A stretch of DNA of 64,000 nt from Streptomyces sp. VRA16 Mangrove soil (GTDB lineage Bacteria; Actinomycetota; Actinomycetes; Streptomycetales; Streptomycetaceae): contig NZ_JAFVLN010000010.1 of NCBI RefSeq assembly GCF_017377775.1, positions 186,001-250,000 on the forward strand, in the 5' to 3' direction. Positions 15,543 through 23,119 of the stretch are shown one piece after another. The notes below the pieces were generated by a model, which saw only the letters and a program-made list of their open reading frames with translations, ran no database searches and was not told where the DNA came from. The first letter of the stretch is position 1, and each line of letters begins with the position of its first letter. A program made the translations under genes and the position numbers.

Positions 15543-17107
15543 CCGAACCGCACCACAAGCTCCGTGGCTGGGCCGCGGCGAAGAAGGCGATACTGGCCGG
15601 CCTGCGCTTCACCAGCCTGCGCCTGCGGCTCGTCGTGGTGTTCGCCCTCGTGGCGCTGACCGCCGCCGTCTCCGCGTCCGGGATCGCGTACTGGCTCAAC
15701 CGCGAGGCGGTCCTCACCCGGACCCAGGACGCGGCGCTGAGCGACTTCCAGCAGGAGATGCAGAACCGGGCGGCCGTGCTGCCCGAGCACCCCACGCAGG
15801 GCGAGCTCCAGCACGCGGCGAACCTGATGGCCGACAGCAGCCAGCACTTCAGCGTGCTGCTCATCGGCACGGACGAGAACGGCCGCCAGGTGGAGGGCAA
15901 TTCGGATCTCGACGCCTTCACCCTTGCCGACGTGCCGGACTCGTTGCAGGACGCGGTGAACCGCAAGCAGTCGTCCTCCGGCGGCAAGAAGGACGGGTAC
16001 CACCTGTACTGGCAGCGCACCACGCAGGGCGGCGACCCCTATCTGGTGGGCGGCGCGCGGGTGGCCGGCGGGCCGACCGGTTACATGCTCAAGTCGCTGG
16101 AGCCGGAGGCCAAGGACCTCAACTCGCTCGCCTGGTCGCTCGGGATCGCCACCGGCCTCGCGCTGATCGGCTCGGCGCTGCTCGCGCAGGCCGCCGCGAC
16201 GACCGTCCTCAAGCCCGTGCACCGCCTGGGTGTCGCCGCCCGCAGGCTGGGCGAGGGCAAGCTCGACACCCGCCTGCGGGTCTCCGGCACCGATGAACTG
16301 GCCGAGCTGTCCCGTACGTTCAACAAGACGGCGGAGAACCTGGAGAAGCAGGTCGCCGACATGCGCGCGCGGGACGAGTCCTCGCGCCGGTTCGTCGCCG
16401 ACATGTCGCACGAGCTGCGCACCCCGCTGACCGCGATCACCGCCGTCACCGAGGTCCTGGAGGAGGAGCTCGACGCGGAGACCGGTTCGGTGGACCCGAT
16501 GATCGAGCCCGCGGTGCGGCTCGTGGTGAGCGAGACCCGGCGCCTGAACGACCTGGTCGAGAATCTGATGGAGGTCACCCGCTTCGACGCGGGCACCGCC
16601 CGGCTCGTCCTCGACGACGTCGACATCGCCGACCAGATCACCGCCTGCATCGACGCCCGCGCCTGGCTGGACGCGGTGGAGCTGGACGCCGAGCGCGGCA
16701 CCATGGCGCGGCTCGACCCGCGCCGCCTGGACGTGATCCTCGCCAATCTGATCGGCAACGCGCTCAAGCACGGCGGTTCCCCGGTGCGGGTCGCCGTCCG
16801 CGTGGAGGGCGACGATCTCCTCATCGACGTGACCGACCACGGGCCCGGCATCCCGGAGGACGTGCTGCCGCACGTCTTCGACCGGTTCTACAAGGCCAGT
16901 GCCTCCCGGCCGCGTTCGGAGGGCTCGGGGCTCGGTCTTTCCATCGCCCTGGAGAACGCGCACATCCACGGCGGTGAGATCACCGCCACCAACTCGCCGG
17001 ACGGCGGGGCGGTGTTCTCGCTGCGGCTGCCGCGCGACACGCGCGACGACGAGGACGAGGGCGAGAATCTCGTCGACGACTCCCAGGAAGGCGGTGCCGC
17101 CACGTGA
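15539..17107 (+). CDS. afsQ2: Sensor histidine kinase AfsQ2
   Basis: A 522-residue membrane sensor kinase. Layout: cytoplasmic N-terminus, transmembrane helix about 28-52, extracytoplasmic sensor loop about 53-195, second helix about 197-222, HAMP linker, and dimerisation/phospho-acceptor motif ADMSHELRTPLTA with His291. The HATPase domain has NLIGNALKHGG (N box), DHGPGIPEDVLPHVFDRFYK and GSGLGLSIALE (G boxes). The acidic tail is DDEDEGENLVDD. The GTG start overlaps the afsQ1 stop, and its own stop overlaps the lipoprotein start by 4 bp, so the three are co-translated. It phosphorylates AfsQ1. The signal is not known from sequence. Confidence 0.95.
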   Translation: MTEPHHKLRGWAAAKKAILAGLRFTSLRLRLVVVFALVALTAAVSASGIAYWLNREAVLTRTQDAALSDFQQEMQNRAAVLPEHPTQGELQHAANLMADSSQHFSVLLIGTDENGRQVEGNSDLDAFTLADVPDSLQDAVNRKQSSSGGKKDGYHLYWQRTTQGGDPYLVGGARVAGGPTGYMLKSLEPEAKDLNSLAWSLGIATGLALIGSALLAQAAATTVLKPVHRLGVAARRLGEGKLDTRLRVSGTDELAELSRTFNKTAENLEKQVADMRARDESSRRFVADMSHELRTPLTAITAVTEVLEEELDAETGSVDPMIEPAVRLVVSETRRLNDLVENLMEVTRFDAGTARLVLDDVDIADQITACIDARAWLDAVELDAERGTMARLDPRRLDVILANLIGNALKHGGSPVRVAVRVEGDDLLIDVTDHGPGIPEDVLPHVFDRFYKASASRPRSEGSGLGLSIALENAHIHGGEITATNSPDGGAVFSLRLPRDTRDDEDEGENLVDDSQEGGAAT

Positions 17108-17709
17108 GGCCGCACACCAGGCTGGCGGGCCTGCTCGGTCTGTCGGCGCTGCTGCTCGCCGGGTGCGGGATCAGGCCGACCGAGGTCCCCACCGAGTTCG
17201 GCGCGGCGCCCACCCGCGTGGGCTGCTCCCTGTCGGGCACGGACGGGGTGGAGACGCGGACGGGCGGCCAGTTCCCCGTGCAGATCTATCTCGTCTGTAC
17301 GTCGCAGCTCGTGACGGTCGACCGTACGGTCACCCTGGAGCGCGGCCAGTCCTCCGAGCGCACCATGGTCGCCCAGCAGCTCCTGGCGCAGCTGGCGCAG
17401 CGGCCGTCGGCCGAGGAGTCGCAGGCCGGTTACTCCACGGACGTGAGCGCCAAGCTCAAGGTGTCGGGGCCCGGCAAGGACGACCCCGCCGAGGCGCTGC
17501 GGCTGAGCACCCCGCCGGACGACCTGTCGCCGTTCGCCCTCGCCCAGATCGTCTGCACCTTCGCGAACAGCAAGATGACGACGACGCAGAGCGGGGCCCA
17601 TGTGGTGCTCGGCGGGCCCGGGGACGATCCGCTGCGCGACTACGAGTGCACGGACGCGGTGAAGGCCCGGCCGGGGAACATTCCGGCGCCGGCCGAGACG
17701 GTGGGCTGA
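17104..17709 (+). CDS. Lipoprotein co-transcribed with afsQ1-afsQ2
   Basis: A 201-residue lipoprotein. A short signal sequence (MRPHTRLAGLLGLSALLLAG) is followed by the lipobox cysteine (LLAGC, residue 21), so it should be anchored on the outer face of the membrane. A GerMN-like fold is possible: the middle holds RTMVAQQLLAQLAQRPSAEE, as in proteins of that type, but this is weak. It starts inside the afsQ2 stop codon (GTGA), so it is tightly coupled to the sensor kinase and may feed signals to AfsQ2, as the third gene of the afsQ operon in S. coelicolor is placed. Function is inferred from context. Confidence 0.85.
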   Translation: MRPHTRLAGLLGLSALLLAGCGIRPTEVPTEFGAAPTRVGCSLSGTDGVETRTGGQFPVQIYLVCTSQLVTVDRTVTLERGQSSERTMVAQQLLAQLAQRPSAEESQAGYSTDVSAKLKVSGPGKDDPAEALRLSTPPDDLSPFALAQIVCTFANSKMTTTQSGAHVVLGGPGDDPLRDYECTDAVKARPGNIPAPAETVG

Positions 17710-17710
17710 G

Positions 17711-17728
17711 CCCGGTCGGCGGACCGGG
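17711..17728 (+). terminator. Short hairpin after afsQ operon
   Basis: CCCGGTC (17711-17717) and GACCGGG (17722-17728) form a 7-bp stem with a GGCG loop right after the lipoprotein stop codon. There is no T-run, so it is only a possible or partial terminator. Confidence 0.5.
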
Positions 17729-17767
17729 CGGGACGGGTGTGGAACCGATCGTCCCGGGGGCGGCGTC

Positions 17768-18319
17768 TTGGGGTGCGTGCAGCGCCATCGCTCGGGCGGC
17801 CACAGGGCCGCCGTCCGCATCCGTACGGCAGGCTTCGCTCTCCTCGCCGTACATCTCCTGCTCGTCGCATGGATCACGCTGCGCCCCCTGGACGTGCCGT
17901 GGGTCAGCGCCGCCAATCTGCAACCGCTGGCCGGTATCCGCGCCGATCTGGCGCTCGGCTGGGCCGAGGGGGCCAAGCGCATCGGTGAGGGGCTGGGGCT
18001 GCTCGCGCCGCTCGGTGTGCTGCTGCCGCTCGCGGGCGGGCGGCTCTACGTGTCGGTGTGGGGTTCGCTGGTGCGTACGGTCGCGGCGGGCGCCCTGATC
18101 TCCCTCGGCATCGAACTGCTGCAGACCGGGGTGCCGGGACAGGTCGTGGACGTCGACTCGCTGCTGCTGAACACGGTGGGCGTGGCCGTCGCCCATGCGG
18201 CCGTGGTGCCCGCGCTGCGGGCCAGGCTCCGCCACAGGAGCGAGACGGTGCCCCTCCCCCTGGAGGAGCCGGCTCAGGGTCGGACCCCGACGATTACCAG
18301 GGTCGGCATCGCCCCGTGA
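17768..18319 (+). CDS. VanZ family membrane protein
   Basis: About 183 residues with four hydrophobic helices (roughly residues 22-40, 72-92, 100-118, 134-152). The VanZ-like pattern is present: TLRPLDVPW after the first helix, SLGIELLQTG in the third and DVDSLLLNTVGVAVAH in the fourth. VanZ proteins are small membrane proteins linked to glycopeptide (teicoplanin) tolerance in some hosts, of unclear mechanism. The start is uncertain: TTG 17768 has a G-rich site eight bases upstream, and GTG 17777 is also in frame. It ends in a short cytoplasmic tail. It may be transcribed separately from the afsQ operon. Confidence 0.75.
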   Translation: MGCVQRHRSGGHRAAVRIRTAGFALLAVHLLLVAWITLRPLDVPWVSAANLQPLAGIRADLALGWAEGAKRIGEGLGLLAPLGVLLPLAGGRLYVSVWGSLVRTVAAGALISLGIELLQTGVPGQVVDVDSLLLNTVGVAVAHAAVVPALRARLRHRSETVPLPLEEPAQGRTPTITRVGIAP

Positions 18320-18398
18320 GCTGACGTTTTGCCCCCTTCGTGACCGTACCTTCGAAGACGTAAGGACCTCACCGCAACGGTTCGCGAAGGAGCCCACC

Positions 18399-18599
18399 AT
18401 GACCGCCCTGGCCCGCCCCACCAACGGACGGATGATCGGCGGAGTGTGCGCAGCGCTGGCACGGCGCTTCGGCACCTCCGCGACCACGATGCGCGTGATC
18501 TTCGTTGCCTCGTGTCTGCTGCCCGGCCCCCAGTTCCTCGTCTACCTCGCCCTGTGGCTGCTGCTCCCGAGCGAGGACAAGGCCCGTCAGGCCTGGTGA
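18399..18599 (+). CDS. Small PspC domain protein
   Basis: A 66-residue protein consisting almost only of a PspC domain: NGRMIGGVCAALARRFGTSA, then a hydrophobic helix MRVIFVASCLLPGPQFLVYL and an LLLPSEDK tail. PspC domains belong to the phage-shock/envelope stress system; single-domain versions are common in actinobacteria and lie in the membrane. ATG 18399 is preceded by GAAGGAGCCCACC. A strong hairpin follows. Its exact role is unknown. Confidence 0.85.
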   Translation: MTALARPTNGRMIGGVCAALARRFGTSATTMRVIFVASCLLPGPQFLVYLALWLLLPSEDKARQAW

Positions 18600-18617
18600 C
18601 ACCGGCTGTCCGCGCAC

Positions 18618-18655
18618 GAAGGGGCGCACCCGCGAGATCGCGGGTGCGCCCCTTC
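18618..18655. terminator. Bidirectional hairpin terminator
   Basis: GAAGGGGCGCACCCGCGA (18618-18635) pairs perfectly with TCGCGGGTGCGCCCCTTC (18638-18655). This 18-bp stem lies between the convergent pspC-like gene and the small secreted-protein gene. Confidence 0.88.
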
Positions 18656-18669
18656 GGTGTGCGTGCGGG

Positions 18670-19029
18670 TCAGGCGCCCAGGCCGCCCGGCAGACCGCCG
18701 GTGAGGCCGTTCACGGGAAGGCCGCCGAGGAGGCCGGAGACCGGGTCGCCGCCGTCGGTGGGGAGAGCCGAGGGGGCGGCGCGGTCGACGATGGGCTTGG
18801 CGGTGCTGAGCGTGCTGTCCAGGGCGTTCTGCCCGGCGGCCAGGGACTCGGGGGCACCGGCGGGCAGGACCTTCGTGACCGACTCGGTGGGGAGGTTCTG
18901 GGTCACGGAGCCCAGGGTCGCGGCGGCGTCCGGAACGCCCGGGGCGGCGTTCGCGGCACCGGCACCGGCGGCGGCGAAGGCGGCACCGAGAGCGGCGACA
19001 CCGAGGGTCTTGGCAGCAGACTGCTTCAT
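18670..19029 (-). CDS. Small secreted protein of unknown function
   Basis: A 119-residue exported protein. The signal peptide MKQSAAKTLGVAALGAAFAA ends with a probable ANA-A cleavage near residue 28. The mature part is Ala/Leu/Pro/Gly-rich, contains no Cys, and ends with GLLGGLPVNGLTGGLPGGLG. It resembles in build (short signal, small mature domain, Gly-Leu-Pro-Gly end) the protein at 12547-12957; true homology is uncertain. ATG 19029 has GAGGAC about ten bases upstream. Such proteins are abundant in Streptomyces aerial-growth secretomes, but I cannot assign a function. Confidence 0.75.
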   Translation of the reverse strand: MKQSAAKTLGVAALGAAFAAAGAGAANAAPGVPDAAATLGSVTQNLPTESVTKVLPAGAPESLAAGQNALDSTLSTAKPIVDRAAPSALPTDGGDPVSGLLGGLPVNGLTGGLPGGLGA

Positions 19030-19171
19030 GTTGAGTGCGTCCTCATGACGTATGTCGTAGACGGGGCTTGAGCGGTCCACGACCGTAAACACGCCATCGG
19101 CGCGGTCGCAAACAACGAAAAGCGGTCGCGTGTCGAGACCCGTAACCCCTTCCGTGACCTGCGAATTGCCG

Positions 19172-20320
19172 CTATTCGTCGGCAGAACCGCTGGTCGAAG
19201 CGGTCTGCCGGAACAGCCACTCGGACTTCAACTCGGCATGTCCGGGCTTGATGACGTCATTGATCATCGCCAGTCGTTCGTCGAAAGGAATGAATGCTGA
19301 CTTCATCGCATTGACGGAAAACCACTGCATGTCGTCGAGCGTGTAGCCGAAGGCGTCGACCAGGTGCTCGAACTCGCGGCTCATCGACGTGCCGGACATC
19401 AGGCGGTTGTCCGTGTTGACCGTGGCCCTGAAGTGCAGGGTGCGCAGCAGGCCGATGGGGTGGTCGCCGTACGAGGCGGCGGCGCCCGTCTGCAGGTTGG
19501 AGGTCGGGCAGAGCTCCAGCGGGATGCGCTTGTCGCGTACGTAGCTGGCGAGGCGGCCGAGCTGGACCGTGCCGTCGTCGGCGACCTTGATGTCGTCGAT
19601 GATGCGCACGCCGTGGCCGAGGCGGTCGGCGCCGCACCACTGCAGCGCCTGCCAGATGGAGGGCAGGCCGAAGGCCTCACCGGCGTGGATCGTGAAGTGG
19701 TTGTTCTCGCGCTTGAGGTACTCGAACGCGTCGAGGTGCCGGGTGGGAGGGAAGCCCGCCTCGGCGCCCGCGATGTCGAATCCGACGACGCCCAGGTCGC
19801 GGTAGCGGTTGGCGAGTTCGGCGATCTCCAGGGCGCGGGCCGCGTGCCGCATCGCGGTGAGCAGGGCCCCTACGCGGATGCGGTGGCCGTTCTCCCGCGC
19901 ACGCCGCTCGCCCTCCCGGAAGCCGTCGTTGACCGTCTCGACGACCTCTTCGAGGGTGAGGCCCTTCTCCAGGTGCTGCTCGGGGGCGTAGCGCACCTCG
20001 GCGTAGACGACTCCGTCCTCGGCGAGGTCCTCGGCGCACTCGGCGGCGACCCGGAACAGCGCCTCCTTGGTCTGCATGACGGCGCAGGTGTGGGCGAAGG
20101 TCTCCAGGTACCGCTCCAGGGAACCGGAGTCGGCCGCCTCGCGGAACCAGACGCCGAGCTTGTCGGGGTCGGTCTCCGGCAGGTTCGCGTACCCCTCCGC
20201 GTGGGCGATGTCGACGATCGTGCCGGGGCGCAGCCCGCCGTCGAGGTGGTCGTGGAGGAGCACCTTGGGGGCGCGCCGGATCTGTTCCGCGGTGGGCACG
20301 TTCGCTGTCTGGCTCGTCAT
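19172..20320 (-). CDS. add: Adenosine deaminase
   Basis: Converts adenosine and deoxyadenosine to inosine and deoxyinosine in purine salvage. The 382-residue TIM-barrel enzyme has the zinc site LLHDHLDGG (two His, about 23-25), HAGEAFG (His and catalytic Glu, about 212), HGVRII and the zinc Asp in ATVNTDNRL, followed by SGTSMSREF typical of the family. The start is ATG 20320. The nucleoside-regulon palindrome CCTACGCGCGTAGA lies 16-29 bp upstream of the start, and TAGGGT is the probable -10. The 5' leader would be very short. Confidence 0.96.
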   Translation of the reverse strand: MTSQTANVPTAEQIRRAPKVLLHDHLDGGLRPGTIVDIAHAEGYANLPETDPDKLGVWFREAADSGSLERYLETFAHTCAVMQTKEALFRVAAECAEDLAEDGVVYAEVRYAPEQHLEKGLTLEEVVETVNDGFREGERRARENGHRIRVGALLTAMRHAARALEIAELANRYRDLGVVGFDIAGAEAGFPPTRHLDAFEYLKRENNHFTIHAGEAFGLPSIWQALQWCGADRLGHGVRIIDDIKVADDGTVQLGRLASYVRDKRIPLELCPTSNLQTGAAASYGDHPIGLLRTLHFRATVNTDNRLMSGTSMSREFEHLVDAFGYTLDDMQWFSVNAMKSAFIPFDERLAMINDVIKPGHAELKSEWLFRQTASTSGSADE

Positions 20321-20335
20321 TTCCGCACCCTAAAC

Positions 20336-20349
20336 CCTACGCGCGTAGA
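20336..20349 (-). promoter_or_regulatory. Nucleoside-regulon operator in front of add
   Basis: CCTACGCGCGTAGA on the plus strand contains the perfect core CTACGCGCGTAG (20337-20348). On the minus strand its end forms TAGGGT, a plausible -10 for add. This is the same palindrome as at deoC, deoA, the nucleoside ABC operon and both BMP genes. Confidence 0.75.
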
Positions 20350-20487
20350 TCGCACCGGATCCGCGCAATTCCCGCCGGGCGAAAGCCGGGAGAACGCGGG
20401 GACGGCGCGGCGGTCATGATCCGCCGATACATAACAGTGACCCTGCGGACGGGTGGCGTACATCCGGGCTTCTGACACTGTTCTGTC

Positions 20488-21240
20488 ATGCAGCAGCGAG
20501 CGATGCCGGCCCGAGAGGCCAGGCTCGGCAAGGCGGTCGGGCCGGTGCCCGGGGCGGTCGGTGGCGTGGTGCTGCTGCTGCCCCCCGGCGAGGAGACGTC
20601 CACCCGCGGGCCCTCGTCGCTCGCGGCCGCCCTGTTGCGCCCGCTGGCGCGCAGGCTCACGCGGGCGGGCCGGGACCAGGGCCTGGTCACGCATGCCGTG
20701 CACTACCGGTGCCGGGGCTGGAACGGGGCGCAGGCCGGGCTCGCCCGGGACGCCGAGTGGGCCGCGGACGAGGTGGTGCGCCGCTACGGGGACGTGCCGA
20801 TCTGTCTCGCGGGCGTGGACATGGGCGGGCGCGCGGCGCTGCACGCGGGCGGCCACGAGGCCGTCAACTCCGTGCTCGCGCTCGCCCCTTGGCTGCCGGA
20901 GGACGATGTCGCGGCGCCGCCCGAACCGGTGAAGCAGCTCGCGGGCCGCAGCGTGCTGATCGTGCACGGCACCGACGACCGGCGCAGCGATCCGGAGCTG
21001 TCGTTCCGCCTCGCCGGGCGTGCGAAGAAGGCGAACCGGGACGTGTGCCGCTTCGAGGTGCACTCGGACGGGCACAGCCTGGCCCAGCACCGGTCCGAAG
21101 TCGGCGCGCTCGCCGTGGACTTCGTGCTGGGCGCGCTCTTCGGCCGCCCCTTCTCGCGGCCCTTGCAGGACGCGCTGGCGGCGCCGCCGCCGATCGGGCT
21201 GCGGATGCCGCTGGCGGCCGGGTTCGGTCAGTCGCTGTAG
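20488..21240 (+). CDS. Alpha/beta hydrolase-like protein with Asp at nucleophile elbow
   Basis: A 250-residue protein with alpha/beta-hydrolase order: GVVLLLPPG (first strand and oxyanion region), a nucleophile elbow CLAGVDMGGRAA (about residues 109-120) where the usual Ser is replaced by Asp, SVLIVHGTDDRRSDPE with the acid residue (about 156-171), and SDGHSLAQH with the catalytic His (about 193). The Asp nucleophile pattern is known from haloalkane dehalogenases and epoxide hydrolases, but overall the sequence looks more like dienelactone-hydrolase relatives. Its 3' end overlaps the convergent SMI1-type gene by 13 bp. Substrate unknown. Confidence 0.72.
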   Translation: MQQRAMPAREARLGKAVGPVPGAVGGVVLLLPPGEETSTRGPSSLAAALLRPLARRLTRAGRDQGLVTHAVHYRCRGWNGAQAGLARDAEWAADEVVRRYGDVPICLAGVDMGGRAALHAGGHEAVNSVLALAPWLPEDDVAAPPEPVKQLAGRSVLIVHGTDDRRSDPELSFRLAGRAKKANRDVCRFEVHSDGHSLAQHRSEVGALAVDFVLGALFGRPFSRPLQDALAAPPPIGLRMPLAAGFGQSL

Positions 21241-22034
21241 CTGTGGCTCAGGAACCAGTGCGTGTCGAAGTAGCGGGCCAGCGTGTACGGGTGGTGCGGG
21301 TCGGTGAGGATGCGGCAGATGAACGCGGCGGTGGAGCCGGGGAATTCCTGGATCTCGCCGTCGAAGCTCCGGACCACGATCCGCCGGTCGTCGACGGGCT
21401 TCCCGGGGGCGGGGACCCGCCAGCAGTACAGCTCCTCGTGCTCGGTGCCGGCCCAGATGAGGAGGCCGTCCTCGCGCAGGTCTGTCCACGGCTCCTCGTT
21501 CACCCAGAACCACGCGTCGAACAGCCCCGGTCCGAACGTGTCCACGATCCTCTTGTAGTCGCCCGGCAGCTCGGTGCCGAGGCGGCGCTCGACATCCGCC
21601 CAGTCCGTCCGCGGCAGCGGTGTCCCGGGCGGCGTCCACCCGGTGATGCCGACGAGCCGCTCCACCCAGTCGACGTCCTCGCCCGGGGCCGCCGCGAGCG
21701 GCTCGGGCAGCGCCCGCTCGGCGACCGCCAGCACCCCGCGCACGACGCCGTCCTCGTCCTGCGCCGTGCCCGCGCCGAACCACTGGTTCCCGTACGCCCA
21801 CACCCGTATGGTCTCGGCGCGGTCCTCGAAGGGGGCCAGCACGTCGAGGCCGCCGCTCGCGTCGAGCGTGGGGTCGGTGAAGCCGTCGAGGACGAGGGTG
21901 CGCGGTGCGCCGTACATGGACGAGAGCAGGTCGATCACCTGCTGCGAGTCGGTGTCGAGCGGCAGGTACATGTGCCCACCTCCCGGCCCGAGTCGGGTCA
22001 GCAGGTCGTGGACGGTCGCCTGGGTGTGTTCCAT
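21228..22034 (-). CDS. SMI1/KNR4 family protein
   Basis: A 268-residue protein whose C-terminal half fits the SMI1/KNR4 (SUKH) fold: WADVERRLGTELPGDYKRIV (about residues 158-177), then GDYKRIVDTFGPGLFDAWFW, LIWAGTEHEELYCW and DPHHPYTLARYFDTHWFL. SUKH proteins often act as immunity proteins to toxins or as generic binding modules. No toxin gene is next to it here. The N-terminal 130 residues appear to be a second domain (TRLGPGGGHMYLPLDTDSQQ) that I do not recognise. The start is ATG 22034 (MEHTQATVHDLL); ten further codons upstream are open. Cytoplasmic. Confidence 0.78.
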   Translation of the reverse strand: MEHTQATVHDLLTRLGPGGGHMYLPLDTDSQQVIDLLSSMYGAPRTLVLDGFTDPTLDASGGLDVLAPFEDRAETIRVWAYGNQWFGAGTAQDEDGVVRGVLAVAERALPEPLAAAPGEDVDWVERLVGITGWTPPGTPLPRTDWADVERRLGTELPGDYKRIVDTFGPGLFDAWFWVNEEPWTDLREDGLLIWAGTEHEELYCWRVPAPGKPVDDRRIVVRSFDGEIQEFPGSTAAFICRILTDPHHPYTLARYFDTHWFLSHSYSD

Positions 22035-22088
22035 GCCCCACAGTGAAGCGCGTCCCACTGACATCGGCGGCGGGCGGCGCCGCGCGCG

Positions 22089-23000
22089 CTACTCCGCCTC
22101 GGCCTGCTCCGGAAGCAGCCGCCCCCGCCGCGACAGCAGGAACTTCTTGAACGCCGCCACCGGGGGCGTGTCGGGATGCCCGTCCAGCCAGGCCACGCCG
22201 ATCTCGCGGACCGCGCGCTGGCCCGTGACGGCCAGCTCCACGACGCCGGGTCGCGGCACCGTCGGCGGGGGCAGCAGGGCGACGCCGAGGCCCGCCGCGA
22301 CCAGGCCGCGCAGCGTCTCGGCCTCCTCGCCCTCGAAGGCGACGCGGGGTTTGAAGCCGGCCTCCGTACAGAGGTCGTCGAAAATGCGGCGCAGCCCGTA
22401 GCCGGGCTCCAGGGTGACGAACGTTTCGTCGGCGCACTCGGCGAGGCGGATCCGCTTGCGGGCGGCGAGCCGGTGGTCCTCGGGGACGACCAGGCGAAGG
22501 CGCTGCTCGTCGAGGCGGCGGGCGACCAGGCCGGGGGCGTCGGGCACGGGCGAGGTCAGGCACAGGTCGAGCTCCCCGGCGCGCAGCCGCTCCAGCATCG
22601 CCTCGCCGTAGTTCTGCACGAGGCTGAAGCGGATCCGGGGATGCTCGGCCCGGAAGGCGCGGATCAGGCCGGGCACCGTTTCCACACCCATGGTGTGGAG
22701 AAAGCCGAAGGCGACTTTCCCCGAGGCGGGGTCGGCGTCGGCGCGCACCGACTCGGCGGCCTTCTCGACCTCGGCGAGCGCGCGCTCCACGGAGGCGTGG
22801 AAGGTGCGGCCCGCGGGGGTGAGCGACACGGTGCGGCCGTGCCGGGCGAACAGGTCGACGCCCAGGTCCCGTTCGAGCCTGACCAGCGCGCGCGAGAGCG
22901 TCGACTGCGGCACGTCCAGCTCCTGCGCGGCGCGCGTGACGTGCTCGGTGCGGGCGACCGCGGCGAAGTAGGAGAGCCGCGGCGCGAGCGACGTGACCAT
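22089..23000 (-). CDS. LysR family transcriptional regulator
   Basis: About 303 residues. An N-terminal helix-turn-helix (HVTRAAQELDVPQSTLSRAL, about residues 18-37) is followed by the periplasmic-binding-like effector domain from about residue 90 (SGKVAFGFLHTMGVETVPGL). It is divergent from an MFS transporter, the usual arrangement in which LysR activates the exporter gene in response to its substrate. I start it at ATG 23000 (MVTSLAPRLSYF) because LysR proteins normally begin just before the helix-turn-helix; ATG 23057 would add 19 residues. The palindrome ATGGACTGTCCAT (23068-23080) in the intergenic region is a candidate binding site. Confidence 0.88.
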   Translation of the reverse strand: MVTSLAPRLSYFAAVARTEHVTRAAQELDVPQSTLSRALVRLERDLGVDLFARHGRTVSLTPAGRTFHASVERALAEVEKAAESVRADADPASGKVAFGFLHTMGVETVPGLIRAFRAEHPRIRFSLVQNYGEAMLERLRAGELDLCLTSPVPDAPGLVARRLDEQRLRLVVPEDHRLAARKRIRLAECADETFVTLEPGYGLRRIFDDLCTEAGFKPRVAFEGEEAETLRGLVAAGLGVALLPPPTVPRPGVVELAVTGQRAVREIGVAWLDGHPDTPPVAAFKKFLLSRRGRLLPEQAEAE

Positions 23001-23067
23001 GTCTTCTGCGTCACTGGATGGTGACGGCCACCCCCGTGACCTGCGCTCATGCTCCATGGGAACGATT

Positions 23068-23080
23068 ATGGACTGTCCAT
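23068..23080. promoter_or_regulatory. Palindrome in the lysR/MFS divergent promoter
   Basis: ATGGAC-T-GTCCAT is a perfect 6+6 inverted repeat. A second TTGGAC half-site follows at 23084-23089. It sits midway between the LysR and MFS starts, as a LysR site would. Binding is inferred. Confidence 0.5.
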
Positions 23081-23119
23081 GCATTGGACGCATGAGTGGG
23101 ACGGTCCTACGTTCATGGC

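Noticed and set aside
20317..22563. 748-codon minus-strand frame across hydrolase, SMI1 and LysR genes
   Set aside because: Shadow frame; the genes in it are explained by other frames with conserved motifs.
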